Source: Collinsella aerofaciens (lineage in GTDB: Bacteria > Actinomycetota > Coriobacteriia > Coriobacteriales > Coriobacteriaceae). From it: a stretch of 64,000 bases of DNA. This document shows positions 49,391-59,187 of the stretch, one piece after another. Positions within the stretch are counted from its first letter, which is position 1. Each line of letters begins with the position of its first letter. The notes under the pieces were generated by a model. The model did not search any database and had not been told where the DNA came from. It saw only the letters and a program-made list of their open reading frames with translations. Made by a program: the position numbers and the translations under genes. Where the stretch lies: NCBI RefSeq assembly GCF_002736145.1, contig NZ_CP024160.1:1798001-1862000 (forward strand), read 5' to 3'.

Positions 49391-50532
49391 CGGGCCTCAT
49401 CTCCTTGCTGTTTGGGAACGGTGGCAAACACACGCCAGCCGCCGGCGCCGGCGCGCGGGCCGGCGGTGAAAGTGCCGCCAAGCGCCTCGACGCGCTCGCG
49501 CATGGAGCCGAGCCCCATGCCCTCCGCGGCGCCGCGGCCGCTTGCTTGGACCCCGCCCGTGCCATTATCGGTGACGATGAGCTGGTAAAACGACGGATGC
49601 TCCATGCACCGTACGGCGACGGTCTGGGCGCAAGCGTGGCGCATGGTGTTGGAGAGCGCCTCGCGCAGGACCGCCGCAAAGCAGTTGGCGACGTTTGCGG
49701 GCGCATGTTCAGCCATAACTTCAAGCTCAATCTGCGGACCGCCGTCCGAACGCGCGCCTTCAACAATGCGTTCGAGCTGCACGGAAAGGTCGACGGCGTT
49801 GTCGTTGAGCGCGTGGACGCTGGTGCGCACAAGCTGGAGCGCCTCGTCAACCGTGTGCTTGACGTCGGCGAAATCGGCGGCGACGCCGGGCTCGTCGGCG
49901 TGGACCACGCGCAGGGCTTCGGTTTGAAGCGAAGCGCGCGTGAGCTGGTGGCCCACGTTATCGTGGATCTCGCGTGCGATGCGGGCGCGTTCGGCGAGCG
50001 TCGCGAGCTCGACTTCGTAGTCCTGGCGGTCGGCGAGGTCGCGGTCGCGTGCCTCGAGTGCCAGGGCGCGTTCTTGCAGCTTGTCGCGGGTGCGACGCAT
50101 GCGTTCCTGTTCGCGCTCCAGCTGCGCGGTGCGCAGCGACAGCAACGTGGCGGCGACCGAAAGGATGGCGGTTAGCAACAGCGTTCGGGTGATGAGCGCG
50201 CCGCCGCGAAGGTCCGCGACGAGCGCAAAGACAAAGGCGACGCCAATGCCCAGCGCGACCCAGGCGTGCTCACGGCGCACCCGCCGCGCGATGTCATAGA
50301 GGGCGAGAGGCGCAAACGGCACAAACGGCGGCACGAAAACGGCCGCGATGATGTAAGCGTAACTCGCGGCCTCGCTGGCGCGACGGGCGCGCTCTCCCTG
50401 CGCGAGCTCGGCCAGCGAGGTGGTAATAACGCCAAGGCAAAACGCCGCGACCAGGCGAGCGTCCACAGCAAGGCCTGTAGCGGCTGCGATACAGCACGCC
50501 AGCACGATCGATTTGTCGAAAAGCCTGTTCAT
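49387..50532 (-). CDS. NarL-type sensor histidine kinase
   Basis: A 381-residue kinase starting at 50532 (MNRLFDKSIVLACC); the upstream extension is GC-rich junk. Five to six membrane segments (about residues 1-130) are followed by a coiled region (LEREQERMRRTRDKLQERALALEARDRDLADRQDYEVELA), the HisKA_3 phospho-acceptor REIHDNVGHQLTRASLQTEALRV and an ATPase domain with VLREALSNTMRHA, DNGTGG and GMGLGSMRERVEALGG. The signal is unknown; exporter-linked systems of this kind often sense peptides or envelope stress. Confidence 0.9.
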   Translation of the reverse strand: MNRLFDKSIVLACCIAAATGLAVDARLVAAFCLGVITTSLAELAQGERARRASEAASYAYIIAAVFVPPFVPFAPLALYDIARRVRREHAWVALGIGVAFVFALVADLRGGALITRTLLLTAILSVAATLLSLRTAQLEREQERMRRTRDKLQERALALEARDRDLADRQDYEVELATLAERARIAREIHDNVGHQLTRASLQTEALRVVHADEPGVAADFADVKHTVDEALQLVRTSVHALNDNAVDLSVQLERIVEGARSDGGPQIELEVMAEHAPANVANCFAAVLREALSNTMRHACAQTVAVRCMEHPSFYQLIVTDNGTGGVQASGRGAAEGMGLGSMRERVEALGGTFTAGPRAGAGGWRVFATVPKQQGDEAR

Positions 50533-50733
50533 ACGGGTATTGTACGCGAAGCTGCGCGTGGTGGAGGGGCCGCCTGGCGCAACTGTGACATTCCTCCCGC
50601 GCGGCAAAGCGGGGGGGCCGGCAGGCCGGCGACCAAGACCCCTCCGCACTCGTGACAAAGCTCACTGGTGCGCGCCGCCCGCTCCTGCGATGATGCAATC
50701 GTACCGGGCCACGACCAACAGAAGGGCCGCCTC

Positions 50734-51672
50734 ATGACAGACATCGTCCACGTCGAAAACCTCGTTAAGCGCTACGACGACCTTATTGCGCTCGATCACT
50801 TTAACCTGAGTATCGCTCCCGGCGAGATCTTTGGCCTGCTGGGCCCCAACGGCTCGGGCAAGACCACGTCCATCAACTGCATCCTGCAGCTGCTCGCCTA
50901 CGACAAGGGCACCATCGAGCTGTTCGGCGAGCGCATGACGCCCGCCCGCTACGACCTCAAGCGCCGCATCGGTGTGGTCCCGCAGCAAGTTGCGGTGTTC
51001 GACGAACTCACGGTGCGCGAGAACATCGACTATTTCTGCAGTCTTTACGTCAACGACCGCAAGCGCCGCCGTGCGCTCGTGGACGAGGCGATCGACTTTG
51101 TCGGCCTGGGCGACTTTACCAAGTTTCGTCCCGGCAAGCTCTCGGGCGGCCTGGCGCGTCGTCTCAACATTGCCTGCGGCATCGCGCACAAGCCCGAGCT
51201 CATCTTTTTTGACGAACCCACGGTGGCGGTCGACCCGCAAAGCCGCAACGCCATCCTGGAGGGCATCTGCCGCCTGCGCGACGAGGGCGCCACGGTGGTG
51301 TATACCAGCCATTACATGGAGGAAGTCGAGCAGATCTGCAGCCGCATCATGATCATGGACGGTGGGCGCGTGCTGGCGCAGGGCACTAACGACGAGCTCA
51401 AGCGCATGATTCAGATGGGCGAGAAGATTGTAATCGAGGTCGGCGAGGTTCCGAGTGCGGCGCTCGGTGCCGTCGCAAGCCTGCCGCACGTTCTGGACCT
51501 TTCGGCAACGGCGGGACAGCTCACGTTTTCGTGCGAAGCGAGCCCGCACAACCTGACGGACATTCTCGATGCGCTGCGCTCGCATGACGTGCCGCTCGGC
51601 CGCATCTATTCCGAACCGCCGACCCTCAACGACGTGTTCCTCGAGATCACCGGCCGCGAGCTGCGCGACTAG
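50734..51672 (+). CDS. ABC-2 type exporter ATP-binding protein
   Basis: A 312-residue ABC ATPase. The start at 50734 (MTDIVHVENLVKRYDD) has GAAGGG upstream. Walker A is LLGPNGSGKTTSINC, the signature LSGGLARRLNIACG departs somewhat from the usual LSGGQ, and Walker B reads IFFDEPTVAVDPQ. The 80-residue C-terminal part fits the drug-exporter family (DrrA-like). It is followed by two ABC-2 membrane proteins with close spacing, and faces the two-component genes on the opposite strand. Confidence 0.9.
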   Translation: MTDIVHVENLVKRYDDLIALDHFNLSIAPGEIFGLLGPNGSGKTTSINCILQLLAYDKGTIELFGERMTPARYDLKRRIGVVPQQVAVFDELTVRENIDYFCSLYVNDRKRRRALVDEAIDFVGLGDFTKFRPGKLSGGLARRLNIACGIAHKPELIFFDEPTVAVDPQSRNAILEGICRLRDEGATVVYTSHYMEEVEQICSRIMIMDGGRVLAQGTNDELKRMIQMGEKIVIEVGEVPSAALGAVASLPHVLDLSATAGQLTFSCEASPHNLTDILDALRSHDVPLGRIYSEPPTLNDVFLEITGRELRD

Positions 51673-51681
51673 GGGGCGGCC

Positions 51682-52869
51682 ATGTTCAACACCATCATCA
51701 CCACGGTCAAGACGCTGCTGCGCCGGCCGAGCACGTGGGTCTGGGGCGCTCTCTTTCCTATTGCGCTTTCCACGATGTTCATGTTTATGTTTGCGAACCT
51801 CAGCTCCGACGGCACGGTCGACCCGGTGCCGGTTGCCGTCGTGGCGGACGAGGCCTGGGATGCCTCGACCTTTAAGGACGTGGCAGCTTCGCTTGCCAAG
51901 GCAGGCGACGGCCAGCTGCTCGATGTGAGCGAGTACGAAGACTTGGCTGCCGCGCGCAAAGCGCTCAAGGCCGGCGAGGTCGCGGGCATCTATATGGTCG
52001 ATGCCGCGGGCACGCCCAGGCTCACGCTGCTATCGAGTTACGACAGCTCGCGCGCCTCGTCGGTGCTCACCGACCGCAGCATCCTTGAAACGGTGGCAAG
52101 CTCGTATACGCAAAATGCCGAGCTCATGTCCCAGATTGCCCAGGACAACCCGGCGGCGCTCGCCGATCCGGCGGCGGTTGCGCACGCCCTGTCGCTCGAG
52201 GGCGGAACCCGCCGCGTGAGCCTGACTCGTGCCACGCCCGATGGCACGGTCATCTACTATTACGCGCTTTTTGGCCTGGTCGCGATGATGTCTGCCGAGT
52301 TTGCCGCCTTGAGCGTCGTCGATTTGCAGCCTAATCTGTCGGGCCTTGGCGCGCGCCGCTGCGTGGGCGGTCTTTCCAAGACGGCGTCGCTGGCCGGCAT
52401 TTTTGTCGGCTCGTGGCTGGTTTCCTTTGCATCGATGGCGGTTGCGATCGGCTACGTGCGCCTGGTCGTGGGCGTCGACTTTGGCGGGCGCGAGGGGTTG
52501 TGCCTGCTGGGCGGGGCTGCATCCGCGCTTGCCGCCACGGGCCTGGGGCTTTTTGTGGGCACGCTTCCCGTTAAGGGCGGCAAGGCGTCCAAGTCGGGCA
52601 TTCTCACGGGCTTTGCCACCACGTGCGCCCTGTTTGCCGGCCTCTACGGCGAGCCGGCGATGGCGCTTGCCGACGACGTCGCCCGCGCCTGTCCGGTCGA
52701 GTGCTGGCTCAACCCCGTCAAGCTCATCTGCGACATGTTCAATCGCCTGTATTTCTTTGAGGACCTGGGGCCCTTCGCTGTTCGCGCCGGCGCGCTCGTC
52801 CTGATGGCCCTGGTGTTTGTCGCCGCCGCTACGCTGATCTTTGGAAGGAGCCGCTATGAGCACCTTTAA
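51682..52869 (+). CDS. ABC-2 type permease 1
   Basis: A 395-residue protein with an N-terminal membrane segment (TWVWGALFPIALSTMFMFMFA), an extracytoplasmic region of about 170 residues (VPVAVVADEAWDAST) and about five C-terminal membrane segments. It matches ABC2_membrane_3-type exporters. It starts 9 bp after the ATPase gene, and the next permease start lies inside its end. Confidence 0.85.
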   Translation: MFNTIITTVKTLLRRPSTWVWGALFPIALSTMFMFMFANLSSDGTVDPVPVAVVADEAWDASTFKDVAASLAKAGDGQLLDVSEYEDLAAARKALKAGEVAGIYMVDAAGTPRLTLLSSYDSSRASSVLTDRSILETVASSYTQNAELMSQIAQDNPAALADPAAVAHALSLEGGTRRVSLTRATPDGTVIYYYALFGLVAMMSAEFAALSVVDLQPNLSGLGARRCVGGLSKTASLAGIFVGSWLVSFASMAVAIGYVRLVVGVDFGGREGLCLLGGAASALAATGLGLFVGTLPVKGGKASKSGILTGFATTCALFAGLYGEPAMALADDVARACPVECWLNPVKLICDMFNRLYFFEDLGPFAVRAGALVLMALVFVAAATLIFGRSRYEHL

Positions 52870-54061
52870 GACCGCGCTTCGCATGGCGCTGGCGCACCCG
52901 TTCTACCTGCTCATCTATACGGTGTTTATCTCGCTGATGGGCGTATTCATCGCGGCTTCGGTGAGCTGGAACTCGTCGCAGCTTACCGAGTACAAGCCCT
53001 ACGACACCAACGTGATCGTGGTCGACCGCGACAATAGCGACCTTTCGCGGGCGCTTACCAAGCACCTGGGCTCACGCTTTGACCTGGTCACGGGCATCGG
53101 CGACGACGCGTACGACCTTGCGGACGCGCTCGCCAAGAGCAACAGCGCCAAGGGCAGTGCCGATTGCGTGTTCTTTATCCCGGAGGGGTTTGAGGACGAT
53201 CTTGTTGCAGCCGCCCGTGCGGGGGAGGCCCTGCCCAAGCTCGACGTGACCTACGGTTCCGGCACCATGGCGGCGGCGCTCTCGTCTGCCGAGGCCTCGC
53301 GCTGGATCTCGCTCGCGGGCGCTGCGGCGGCGCTTGAACCCGCTGCCTCCAACGGTGACGTCGCAAGGGCCGCCGAGCACGCGGCCGCAAAGCGCGCGGA
53401 GGTCCAGATCGAGCAGGTCAAGGTCGACTCGACTGCTGCTACCACGCTCGAGTCGTACTTCAACTTTGGCGCGTACGCGATCATCTCGTCGGTCATCGTG
53501 TCGGTGGGGCTGGTGTTCTCGGGCATGAACGAGCCCGAGCGCGTGCGCCGCATGGATGCCGGCCCGGTCTCTGAGCGCCAGCGTTCGCTCGCTGTGTTCG
53601 CGGCCGCCGCCGTGCTCACCGTCTGCATCTGGCTCGTGTCGAGCATGATGGGCGTCGTGGGCTTTGCCAGCGCGGTTGCCGAGGTCGGCGTGGGTCGCGT
53701 GTGCCTGGCGCTGGCGGCAACGTTTGCCCTGGCGTGCACGCCGCTGGCCGTTGGCTTTACGCTGTCGAGCCTGGGCGCGCGCGAGGAGCTGCTCAACGGT
53801 GTGGGCAACTTACTCGGCATGCTCATGACGTTTTTGGGTGGCGCCTGGATGCCGCTGTCGCTGATGGGTTCGGCCGTGCAGACGGTGGCGCACTTTGTGC
53901 CGACATATTGGGTGAACGACGCGATCGGCAAGGCGCTCGCCGCGGACCTGACGTCCACCGTGCTGGGTGACATCGCCTGCGATCTGGGCGTCACGGTGCT
54001 CTTTGCCGCGGCCATCGCCGCCGTAGGCCTAGCCCTCGCCCACAACAAATCCCACGCCTAG
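52856..54061 (+). CDS. ABC-2 type permease 2
   Basis: A 401-residue paralogue of the preceding permease, with the same layout: first membrane segment FYLLIYTVFISLMGVFIAASV, large outer region (NVIVVDRDNSDLSRALTKHL) and C-terminal membrane segments. ATG 52856 has GGAAGGAG just upstream, and the gene overlaps the previous one by 14 bases. The two permeases with one ATPase suggest a heterodimeric exporter; peptide or lipid-like substrates are typical of the family but not shown here. Confidence 0.85.
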   Translation: MSTFKTALRMALAHPFYLLIYTVFISLMGVFIAASVSWNSSQLTEYKPYDTNVIVVDRDNSDLSRALTKHLGSRFDLVTGIGDDAYDLADALAKSNSAKGSADCVFFIPEGFEDDLVAAARAGEALPKLDVTYGSGTMAAALSSAEASRWISLAGAAAALEPAASNGDVARAAEHAAAKRAEVQIEQVKVDSTAATTLESYFNFGAYAIISSVIVSVGLVFSGMNEPERVRRMDAGPVSERQRSLAVFAAAAVLTVCIWLVSSMMGVVGFASAVAEVGVGRVCLALAATFALACTPLAVGFTLSSLGAREELLNGVGNLLGMLMTFLGGAWMPLSLMGSAVQTVAHFVPTYWVNDAIGKALAADLTSTVLGDIACDLGVTVLFAAAIAAVGLALAHNKSHA

Positions 54062-54071
54062 CCACCTAGTC

Positions 54072-54204
54072 ATTGGGGACAGTCTTTGCCGATTCGCCGG
54101 CAGGGCTGGCAGGGACTGTCCCAATATGTCGGCACTTGGGGACCACTCATTGGGGGCAGACTTAAATGAGCGATTTCACTCATTTAAGTCTGTCCCCAAT
54201 GAGT
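54072..54204. repeat. GGGGACAG-family repeats, two inverted pairs
   Basis: The first pair is ATTGGGGACAGTC near 54072 with GGGACTGTCCCAAT near 54112-54125. The second pair lies at 54145-54170 and 54179-54204 (26 bp, one mismatch), closely matching the element at 3909-3979. It fills the gap between the two exporter units. Confidence 0.8.
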
Positions 54205-54296
54205 AGAAAATAGTTCGCGCACGTCGCTTAAAAATAGTTCGCCGGGGTTTACTATTAGCCTAGAAAAGTAGCAGAAGGCTAACAACGGGGGATAGC

Positions 54297-55010
54297 ATGG
54301 CGACAAAGCAAGCCTATGTCCAGGTCAAAGGGCTCAAGAAACACTATGGCGACGGTGATGCACGCCTGACGGTGCTCGACGGCATCGACGCGTCCATCAA
54401 CCGCGGCGAGATCTGCGTCATGCTGGGGCCCTCGGGCTCGGGCAAGTCGACCTTTCTCAACCTGATCGGCGGCCTGGAGGATGCCGACGGCGGCTCCATC
54501 ATGGTGGACGGCTGCGATCTCACGGCGCTCAAGCCCGCCGATCTGGGCGAGTACCGACGCCGCGAGCTGGGCTTTGTCTTCCAGTTCTACAACCTGGTGC
54601 CCGACCTTACCATCAAGGAAAACATCGAGGTCACGGCGCACCTGTCCAAAAACCCGCTCGACGTCGACGATCTGCTGCGTTCGCTGGGCCTCTACGAGCA
54701 CCGCAACAAGTTTCCGCGCCAGGTCTCGGGCGGCCAGCAGCAGCGCTGCGCCATCGGCCGTGCGCTCGTCAAAAATCTGGGCCTGCTGCTGTGCGATGAG
54801 CCCACGGGTGCGCTCGACTACAAGACATCCAAGGAAATCTTGCGGCTCATGGAGGACGTCAACCGCACCTACGGCTGCACCATCATCATCGTCACCCACA
54901 ACGCCGCCATCGCGCGCATGGCCAACCGCGTGCTGCGCCTGCGCGACGGCCGCATCGTCGAGGACGAGCTCAACGAGTCGCCCGTTACGGCCGCCGAGCT
55001 CGATTGGTAG
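54297..55010 (+). CDS. ABC transporter ATP-binding protein (MacB/LolD type)
   Basis: A 237-residue ATPase of the FtsX-associated family: [24 protein letters not shown], the Q-loop [22 protein letters not shown], signature [15 protein letters not shown] and Walker [14 protein letters not shown]. It is followed after 8 bp by a large FtsX-like permease. Such pairs act as mechanotransmission exporters or in peptide resistance and lipoprotein handling. Confidence 0.92.
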   Translation: MATKQAYVQVKGLKKHYGDGDARLTVLDGIDASINRGEICVMLGPSGSGKSTFLNLIGGLEDADGGSIMVDGCDLTALKPADLGEYRRRELGFVFQFYNLVPDLTIKENIEVTAHLSKNPLDVDDLLRSLGLYEHRNKFPRQVSGGQQQRCAIGRALVKNLGLLLCDEPTGALDYKTSKEILRLMEDVNRTYGCTIIIVTHNAAIARMANRVLRLRDGRIVEDELNESPVTAAELDW

Positions 55011-55018
55011 GCGGCGCC

Positions 55019-57685
55019 ATGACACCTCTCGTAAAACGACTCCCGCGCGAGCTGCGCCGCAATATCGGTAAGTACCTGGGCATCTTTTTGCTTATGTGCG
55101 GAAGTATCGCCCTCACGTCGGGCTTTTTGCTCGCGGCGCATTCCATCGGTTGCCTTATCGACGACATGCGCGACGAGTACACGATTGAGGACGGCCGCGT
55201 GACCACCTCCTTCGAGGCCACCAAAGACCAGCTCAAGGCAGCCGAGGATGCAGCCGACGACGTCGGCGGCGTCACGCTCTACAAGAATTTCTCCATCGAC
55301 GCCATCATCAAAAAGACCGCCGGCGACGACGGCACCAAGCGCACGCTGCGCACCTATGCGCACCGCACCAAGGTCGATATCGCGTCCTACTGTGAGGGCA
55401 GGCAGCCTAAGGCGGACGATGAGGTGGCAATCGACCGTGTCTTCGCCACCAACAACGACCTTTCCGTGGACGATAAGGTCGAGCTCGAGGGCCGCACCTA
55501 CACCATCTGCGGCATCATGACCCAGCCCGATAGCCAGGCGCTGTTCCTCAACAATTCGGACTTTACGGTGAACACCATCACCTATGGTGTTGCCGAGGTC
55601 ACCGACGCCGGCTTTGCCGCGCTCGAGGGTGCCGGTGGCGCACCTGCCTACACCTACTCCTTCACCTTTGCCGATCGCGATCTCTCCACTGCAGATCGCA
55701 TCGATGCCGAGCAGGATATGGTCGAGGCGCTGACCGACGCCGATGCGCGCGTGGATGACCTCATCGACGCCGATTCCAACCAGGGCATTGGCTACGCGCG
55801 CGACGACGTGGACGGCGACTCCATGATGTGGATGACGTTGCTCGACATCATCATCGTGATCATGGCGTTCGTCTTTGTGGTGCTCACCGACGCCACCATC
55901 GAGGAGGAGAGCGCCATCATCGGCACGCTGCTCGCCAGCGGCTATCGTCGTCGCGAGATCGTGCTGCACTACCTGGCACTTCCCGCCATCGTGGGCGTGC
56001 TCGCGGCGCTTTTGGGCACCGCGCTCGGCGTTGCGTTCTTTACCGAGCCCATGCGCGGTCTCTACTACGGCTCGTACAGCCTGCCGCCCTTCCAGGTGTA
56101 CTGGAGCTGGGAGATCTTTGTGAAGTGTGCCGTGGTTCCCGCCGCCGCGCTCATTCTCATCACGCTGGTGGGCCTGCTTCGCAAGATGGGCAAGACGCCG
56201 TTGCAGTTCCTTCGTCACGAGGCGAGCGGCAAATCGGGCACCAAGCGTGGCCTGCAGCTGCCGGAGCGCATGGGCTTTGTCTCGCGCTTTCGCCTGCGCG
56301 TCTTCCTGCGCAACCTGGGTAACTTCGCCACGCTCTTCGTGGGCATTGCGTTTGCCTCGCTGCTGCTGCTCTTTGGCCTGGCGATCCTGCCCACGATGAC
56401 GCACTATGCGGACAACCTCGAGACGAGCCTGGTCGCCGAGCACCAGTACACGCTCAAGGCGCCGCTGGAGCTCGGGGGCACTGCCGAGGAGCGCGAGCAG
56501 TGGTCGGCACTCGAGCGCTTGCAGTCGGTTGACGGCGCGCTGCTTTCTGCCGCCCAGGATGCCGATGACGAGCTTGACGACGCGGCCGATGCGGCGCAGA
56601 CGGCAGCCGACGCCGCAGCCAGCTCTCCGTCTGCCGAGAGCCTGACCGCAGCGCAGGATGCGCTCGCCAAGGTCCAGGACAAGAAGGATGCGCTCTACGC
56701 GCGCCTTGACGATCTTGCCGATGCCCTCGGCTGCAACCGCGACGGGGCTATCGACCTGATCGACAAGGCGTCGAAAATCGACACTGACAACGACGACATT
56801 CACCCGGTCAACACGACCGACAACGGTGCGGGCACAATCGCGCAGGCCGAGAAATATGCCGTTTACCAGCTGCAATACGACCGCGGCGATGGTAATGGCG
56901 AGGAGACGATTTCCGTCTATGGCATTTCATCTGACTCGCGCTATTGGAAAGACCTCAACGTCGGCGATGGGCGCGTCGTCTTTGGCGGCGGTCTGCTCGA
57001 TAAGTTTGGCTGGAGCGAGGGCCAGAAGGTCACGCTCAGCGACAAGTACGAGGGCGAGCATTATTCCTTTGAGTACGCGGGCAAGGACTGTGCCTGGGGC
57101 TCAAAGTCGGACATGAATATCTATATGAGTATCGATGACTTTAACGAACTGTTCGACAACGATGCCGCCTACTTTAACGGCTATGTGAGCGATGAAAAGC
57201 TCGACCTCGATGCGCGCTACTTTGCCGGCGACACCACGCCCGACGACATGCGCGCCGTGGGTGACCAGTTCATCGGCATGATGAGCAAAATGATCGGCAT
57301 GATGGTTGGGCTCGCGGTGTTTATCTTCCTGCTGTTTATGTACCTGCTGACCAAGGCTGTGATCGACCACAGCGCCCGTTCGATCAGCTACATGAAAGTC
57401 TTTGGCTATCGCGATAGCGAGATCTCGCATCTGTACATTCGGTCGATCACGCTGTGCGTGGCGGCGTCGCTCGTGCTGAGCCTGCCGGTCATTATTGGCT
57501 CGCTCACGGCCATCTTCCGCTCGATGCTGCTTGCCTACAACGGCAATATCGAGATCTACGTGCCCGCTTGGTCCATGGCGGCGTGCGTGGGCATTGGCTT
57601 TGCGACCTACCTGGTCGTGGCGCTGCTACACACGCGCTCTATCAAGCGCGTCAGCCTGGCCGAGGCGCTGAAGGTGCAGGAGTAG
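55019..57685 (+). CDS. FtsX-like ABC permease with coiled-coil insertion
   Basis: An 888-residue permease. Membrane segments are near the N-terminus (YLGIFLLMCGSIALTSGFLL), in a central block (residues about 270-470, including LLDIIIVIMAFVFVVLTD) and near the C-terminus. Between about 500 and 590 a charged coiled coil (AAQDADDELDDAADAAQTAADAAASS) projects outward. Two FtsX domains are present, as in large MacB-like permeases. It starts 8 bp after its ATPase. Substrate unknown. Confidence 0.88.
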   Translation: MTPLVKRLPRELRRNIGKYLGIFLLMCGSIALTSGFLLAAHSIGCLIDDMRDEYTIEDGRVTTSFEATKDQLKAAEDAADDVGGVTLYKNFSIDAIIKKTAGDDGTKRTLRTYAHRTKVDIASYCEGRQPKADDEVAIDRVFATNNDLSVDDKVELEGRTYTICGIMTQPDSQALFLNNSDFTVNTITYGVAEVTDAGFAALEGAGGAPAYTYSFTFADRDLSTADRIDAEQDMVEALTDADARVDDLIDADSNQGIGYARDDVDGDSMMWMTLLDIIIVIMAFVFVVLTDATIEEESAIIGTLLASGYRRREIVLHYLALPAIVGVLAALLGTALGVAFFTEPMRGLYYGSYSLPPFQVYWSWEIFVKCAVVPAAALILITLVGLLRKMGKTPLQFLRHEASGKSGTKRGLQLPERMGFVSRFRLRVFLRNLGNFATLFVGIAFASLLLLFGLAILPTMTHYADNLETSLVAEHQYTLKAPLELGGTAEEREQWSALERLQSVDGALLSAAQDADDELDDAADAAQTAADAAASSPSAESLTAAQDALAKVQDKKDALYARLDDLADALGCNRDGAIDLIDKASKIDTDNDDIHPVNTTDNGAGTIAQAEKYAVYQLQYDRGDGNGEETISVYGISSDSRYWKDLNVGDGRVVFGGGLLDKFGWSEGQKVTLSDKYEGEHYSFEYAGKDCAWGSKSDMNIYMSIDDFNELFDNDAAYFNGYVSDEKLDLDARYFAGDTTPDDMRAVGDQFIGMMSKMIGMMVGLAVFIFLLFMYLLTKAVIDHSARSISYMKVFGYRDSEISHLYIRSITLCVAASLVLSLPVIIGSLTAIFRSMLLAYNGNIEIYVPAWSMAACVGIGFATYLVVALLHTRSIKRVSLAEALKVQE

Positions 57686-57766
57686 TCGTTGGGGACGTCC
57701 CTAAAAGACTAGTCGCTGGGGACACTCTTTCGCCACCCGGCAGGAAAGGGGCGTCCCCAACGACTA
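57683..57766. repeat. GGGGACAG-family inverted repeat including a stop codon
   Basis: TAGTCGTTGGGGACG (57683-57697) is perfectly complementary to CGTCCCCAACGACTA (57752-57766). The first three bases are the stop codon of the FtsX-like gene. A further TAGTCGCTGGGGACA half-copy lies at 57710-57724. Confidence 0.8.
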
Positions 57767-57849
57767 GGCGCCGCGCTTGACTTCGACCCTACTTCAACGG
57801 GTACCATCTCCTATGTCTGTAACGCCATATAGACCGAGGGGATATATCT

Positions 57850-59055
57850 ATGACCGCAACTGCACCCGCAGCGCCCGCTAAGGTGTACTTCACCAACCTG
57901 CGCACGCATGCTCGCGAGAGCCAGCTCGACAAGCTCAAGCGTCTCATCCGTCACGCCGGTATTGAGCAGATCGACTTTGAGAACAAGTTCGTCGCTATCA
58001 AGATTCACTTTGGCGAGCTGGGCAATCTGAGCTTTTTGCGCCCCAACTACGCCCGCGCCGTCGCGGATGTCGTGAAGGAGCTGGGCGGCAAGCCCTTCCT
58101 CACCGACTGCAACACGCTCTATGTGGGTAGCCGCAAAAACGCGCTCGAGCACATCGATACCGCCTACCAGAACGGCTTTACCCCGTATGCCACGGGTTGC
58201 CAGATCATCATCGCCGACGGTCTCAAGGGCACCGACGAGGCGCTCGTCCCGGTCGAGGGCGGCGAGTACGTGCGCGAGGCCAAGATCGGTCAGGCGCTCA
58301 TGGACGCCGATATCGTGATCAGCCTCACCCACTTTAAGGGCCATGAGCAGGCCGGTTTTGGCGGCGCCATGAAGAATCTTGGCATGGGCGGCGGCAGCCG
58401 TGCCGGCAAGATGGAGCAACATGCCGCCGGCAAGCCGAACGTCGCGACCGAGCACTGCGTTGGCTGCCGTGCCTGCGAAAAAATCTGCGCGCACGACGCC
58501 ATCTCGTTTGACGATACCCGCGAGCGCGAGCTTGCCAACGGCAACACCCGCACGGTCCACGTGGCCGCCATCGACCACGATCGCTGCGTGGGCTGCGGAC
58601 GCTGCATTGCGGCATGCAATCAGGACTGCATCAAGCCCGGCTATGACGCCGCGGCCGACGTGCTCAATTGCAAGATCGCCGAGTACACCAAGGCCGTCGT
58701 CGACGGCCGCCCGAGCTTCCATATCTCGCTTGCCATGGATATCAGCCCCAACTGCGATTGCCATCCCGAAAACGACACGCCTATCGTCAACGATATCGGC
58801 ATGTTCGCGAGCTTCGACCCGGTCGCCATCGACCAGGCCTGCGCCGATGCCGTCATGGCATCCGAACCGCTGCCCAACACCGAGCTCACCGATAGCGCGG
58901 CCAAGATGGAGCATAGCCACGAGCATCTGGAGGGCGAACAGGCCAAGGACCCCTTCTGCATCACGCATCCCGACACCGATTGGCGCACCTGCATTGCGCA
59001 TGCCGAGAAGATCGGCCTAGGCACGAGCAAGTATGAGCTCATCGAGGTCAAATAG
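57850..59055 (+). CDS. DUF362 domain protein with two 4Fe-4S ferredoxin clusters
   Basis: A 401-residue protein. The DUF362 part has FENKFVAIKIHFGELGNLSFLRPNYARAV, TDCNTLYVGSRKNA and SLTHFKGHEQAGFGGAMKNLGMG. Two ferredoxin motifs follow: HCVGCRACEKICAHDAI and RCVGCGRCIAACNQDCI. The C-terminus holds ISPNCDCHPENDTPIVNDIGMFAS. Such proteins are probably iron-sulfur oxidoreductases of anaerobes; the reaction is unknown. It is a single-gene unit followed by a strong terminator. Confidence 0.87.
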   Translation: MTATAPAAPAKVYFTNLRTHARESQLDKLKRLIRHAGIEQIDFENKFVAIKIHFGELGNLSFLRPNYARAVADVVKELGGKPFLTDCNTLYVGSRKNALEHIDTAYQNGFTPYATGCQIIIADGLKGTDEALVPVEGGEYVREAKIGQALMDADIVISLTHFKGHEQAGFGGAMKNLGMGGGSRAGKMEQHAAGKPNVATEHCVGCRACEKICAHDAISFDDTRERELANGNTRTVHVAAIDHDRCVGCGRCIAACNQDCIKPGYDAAADVLNCKIAEYTKAVVDGRPSFHISLAMDISPNCDCHPENDTPIVNDIGMFASFDPVAIDQACADAVMASEPLPNTELTDSAAKMEHSHEHLEGEQAKDPFCITHPDTDWRTCIAHAEKIGLGTSKYELIEVK

Positions 59056-59102
59056 AGCCTAGCTATTGAACAAAACAAGCGTTTTTGTAGCGCAACGTTA
59101 GC

Positions 59103-59141
59103 AAAAGCCGCCCGCGAGCACAGCTCTCGCGGGCGGCTTTT
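59103..59141. terminator. Bidirectional terminator between convergent genes
   Basis: AAAAGCCGCCCGCGAG (59103-59118) is perfectly complementary to CTCGCGGGCGGCTTTT (59126-59141), followed by T. It serves both the DUF362 gene and the hydrolase gene. Confidence 0.9.
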
Positions 59142-59187
59142 TGGAAGTGCTAGGGGGTCAGATAGACCAGTAAACCGTGCTATTCGC

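Noticed and set aside
54869-56875. A 668-codon minus-strand frame across the MacB/FtsX genes
   Set aside because: Antisense shadow of two well-supported genes, with no family motif.
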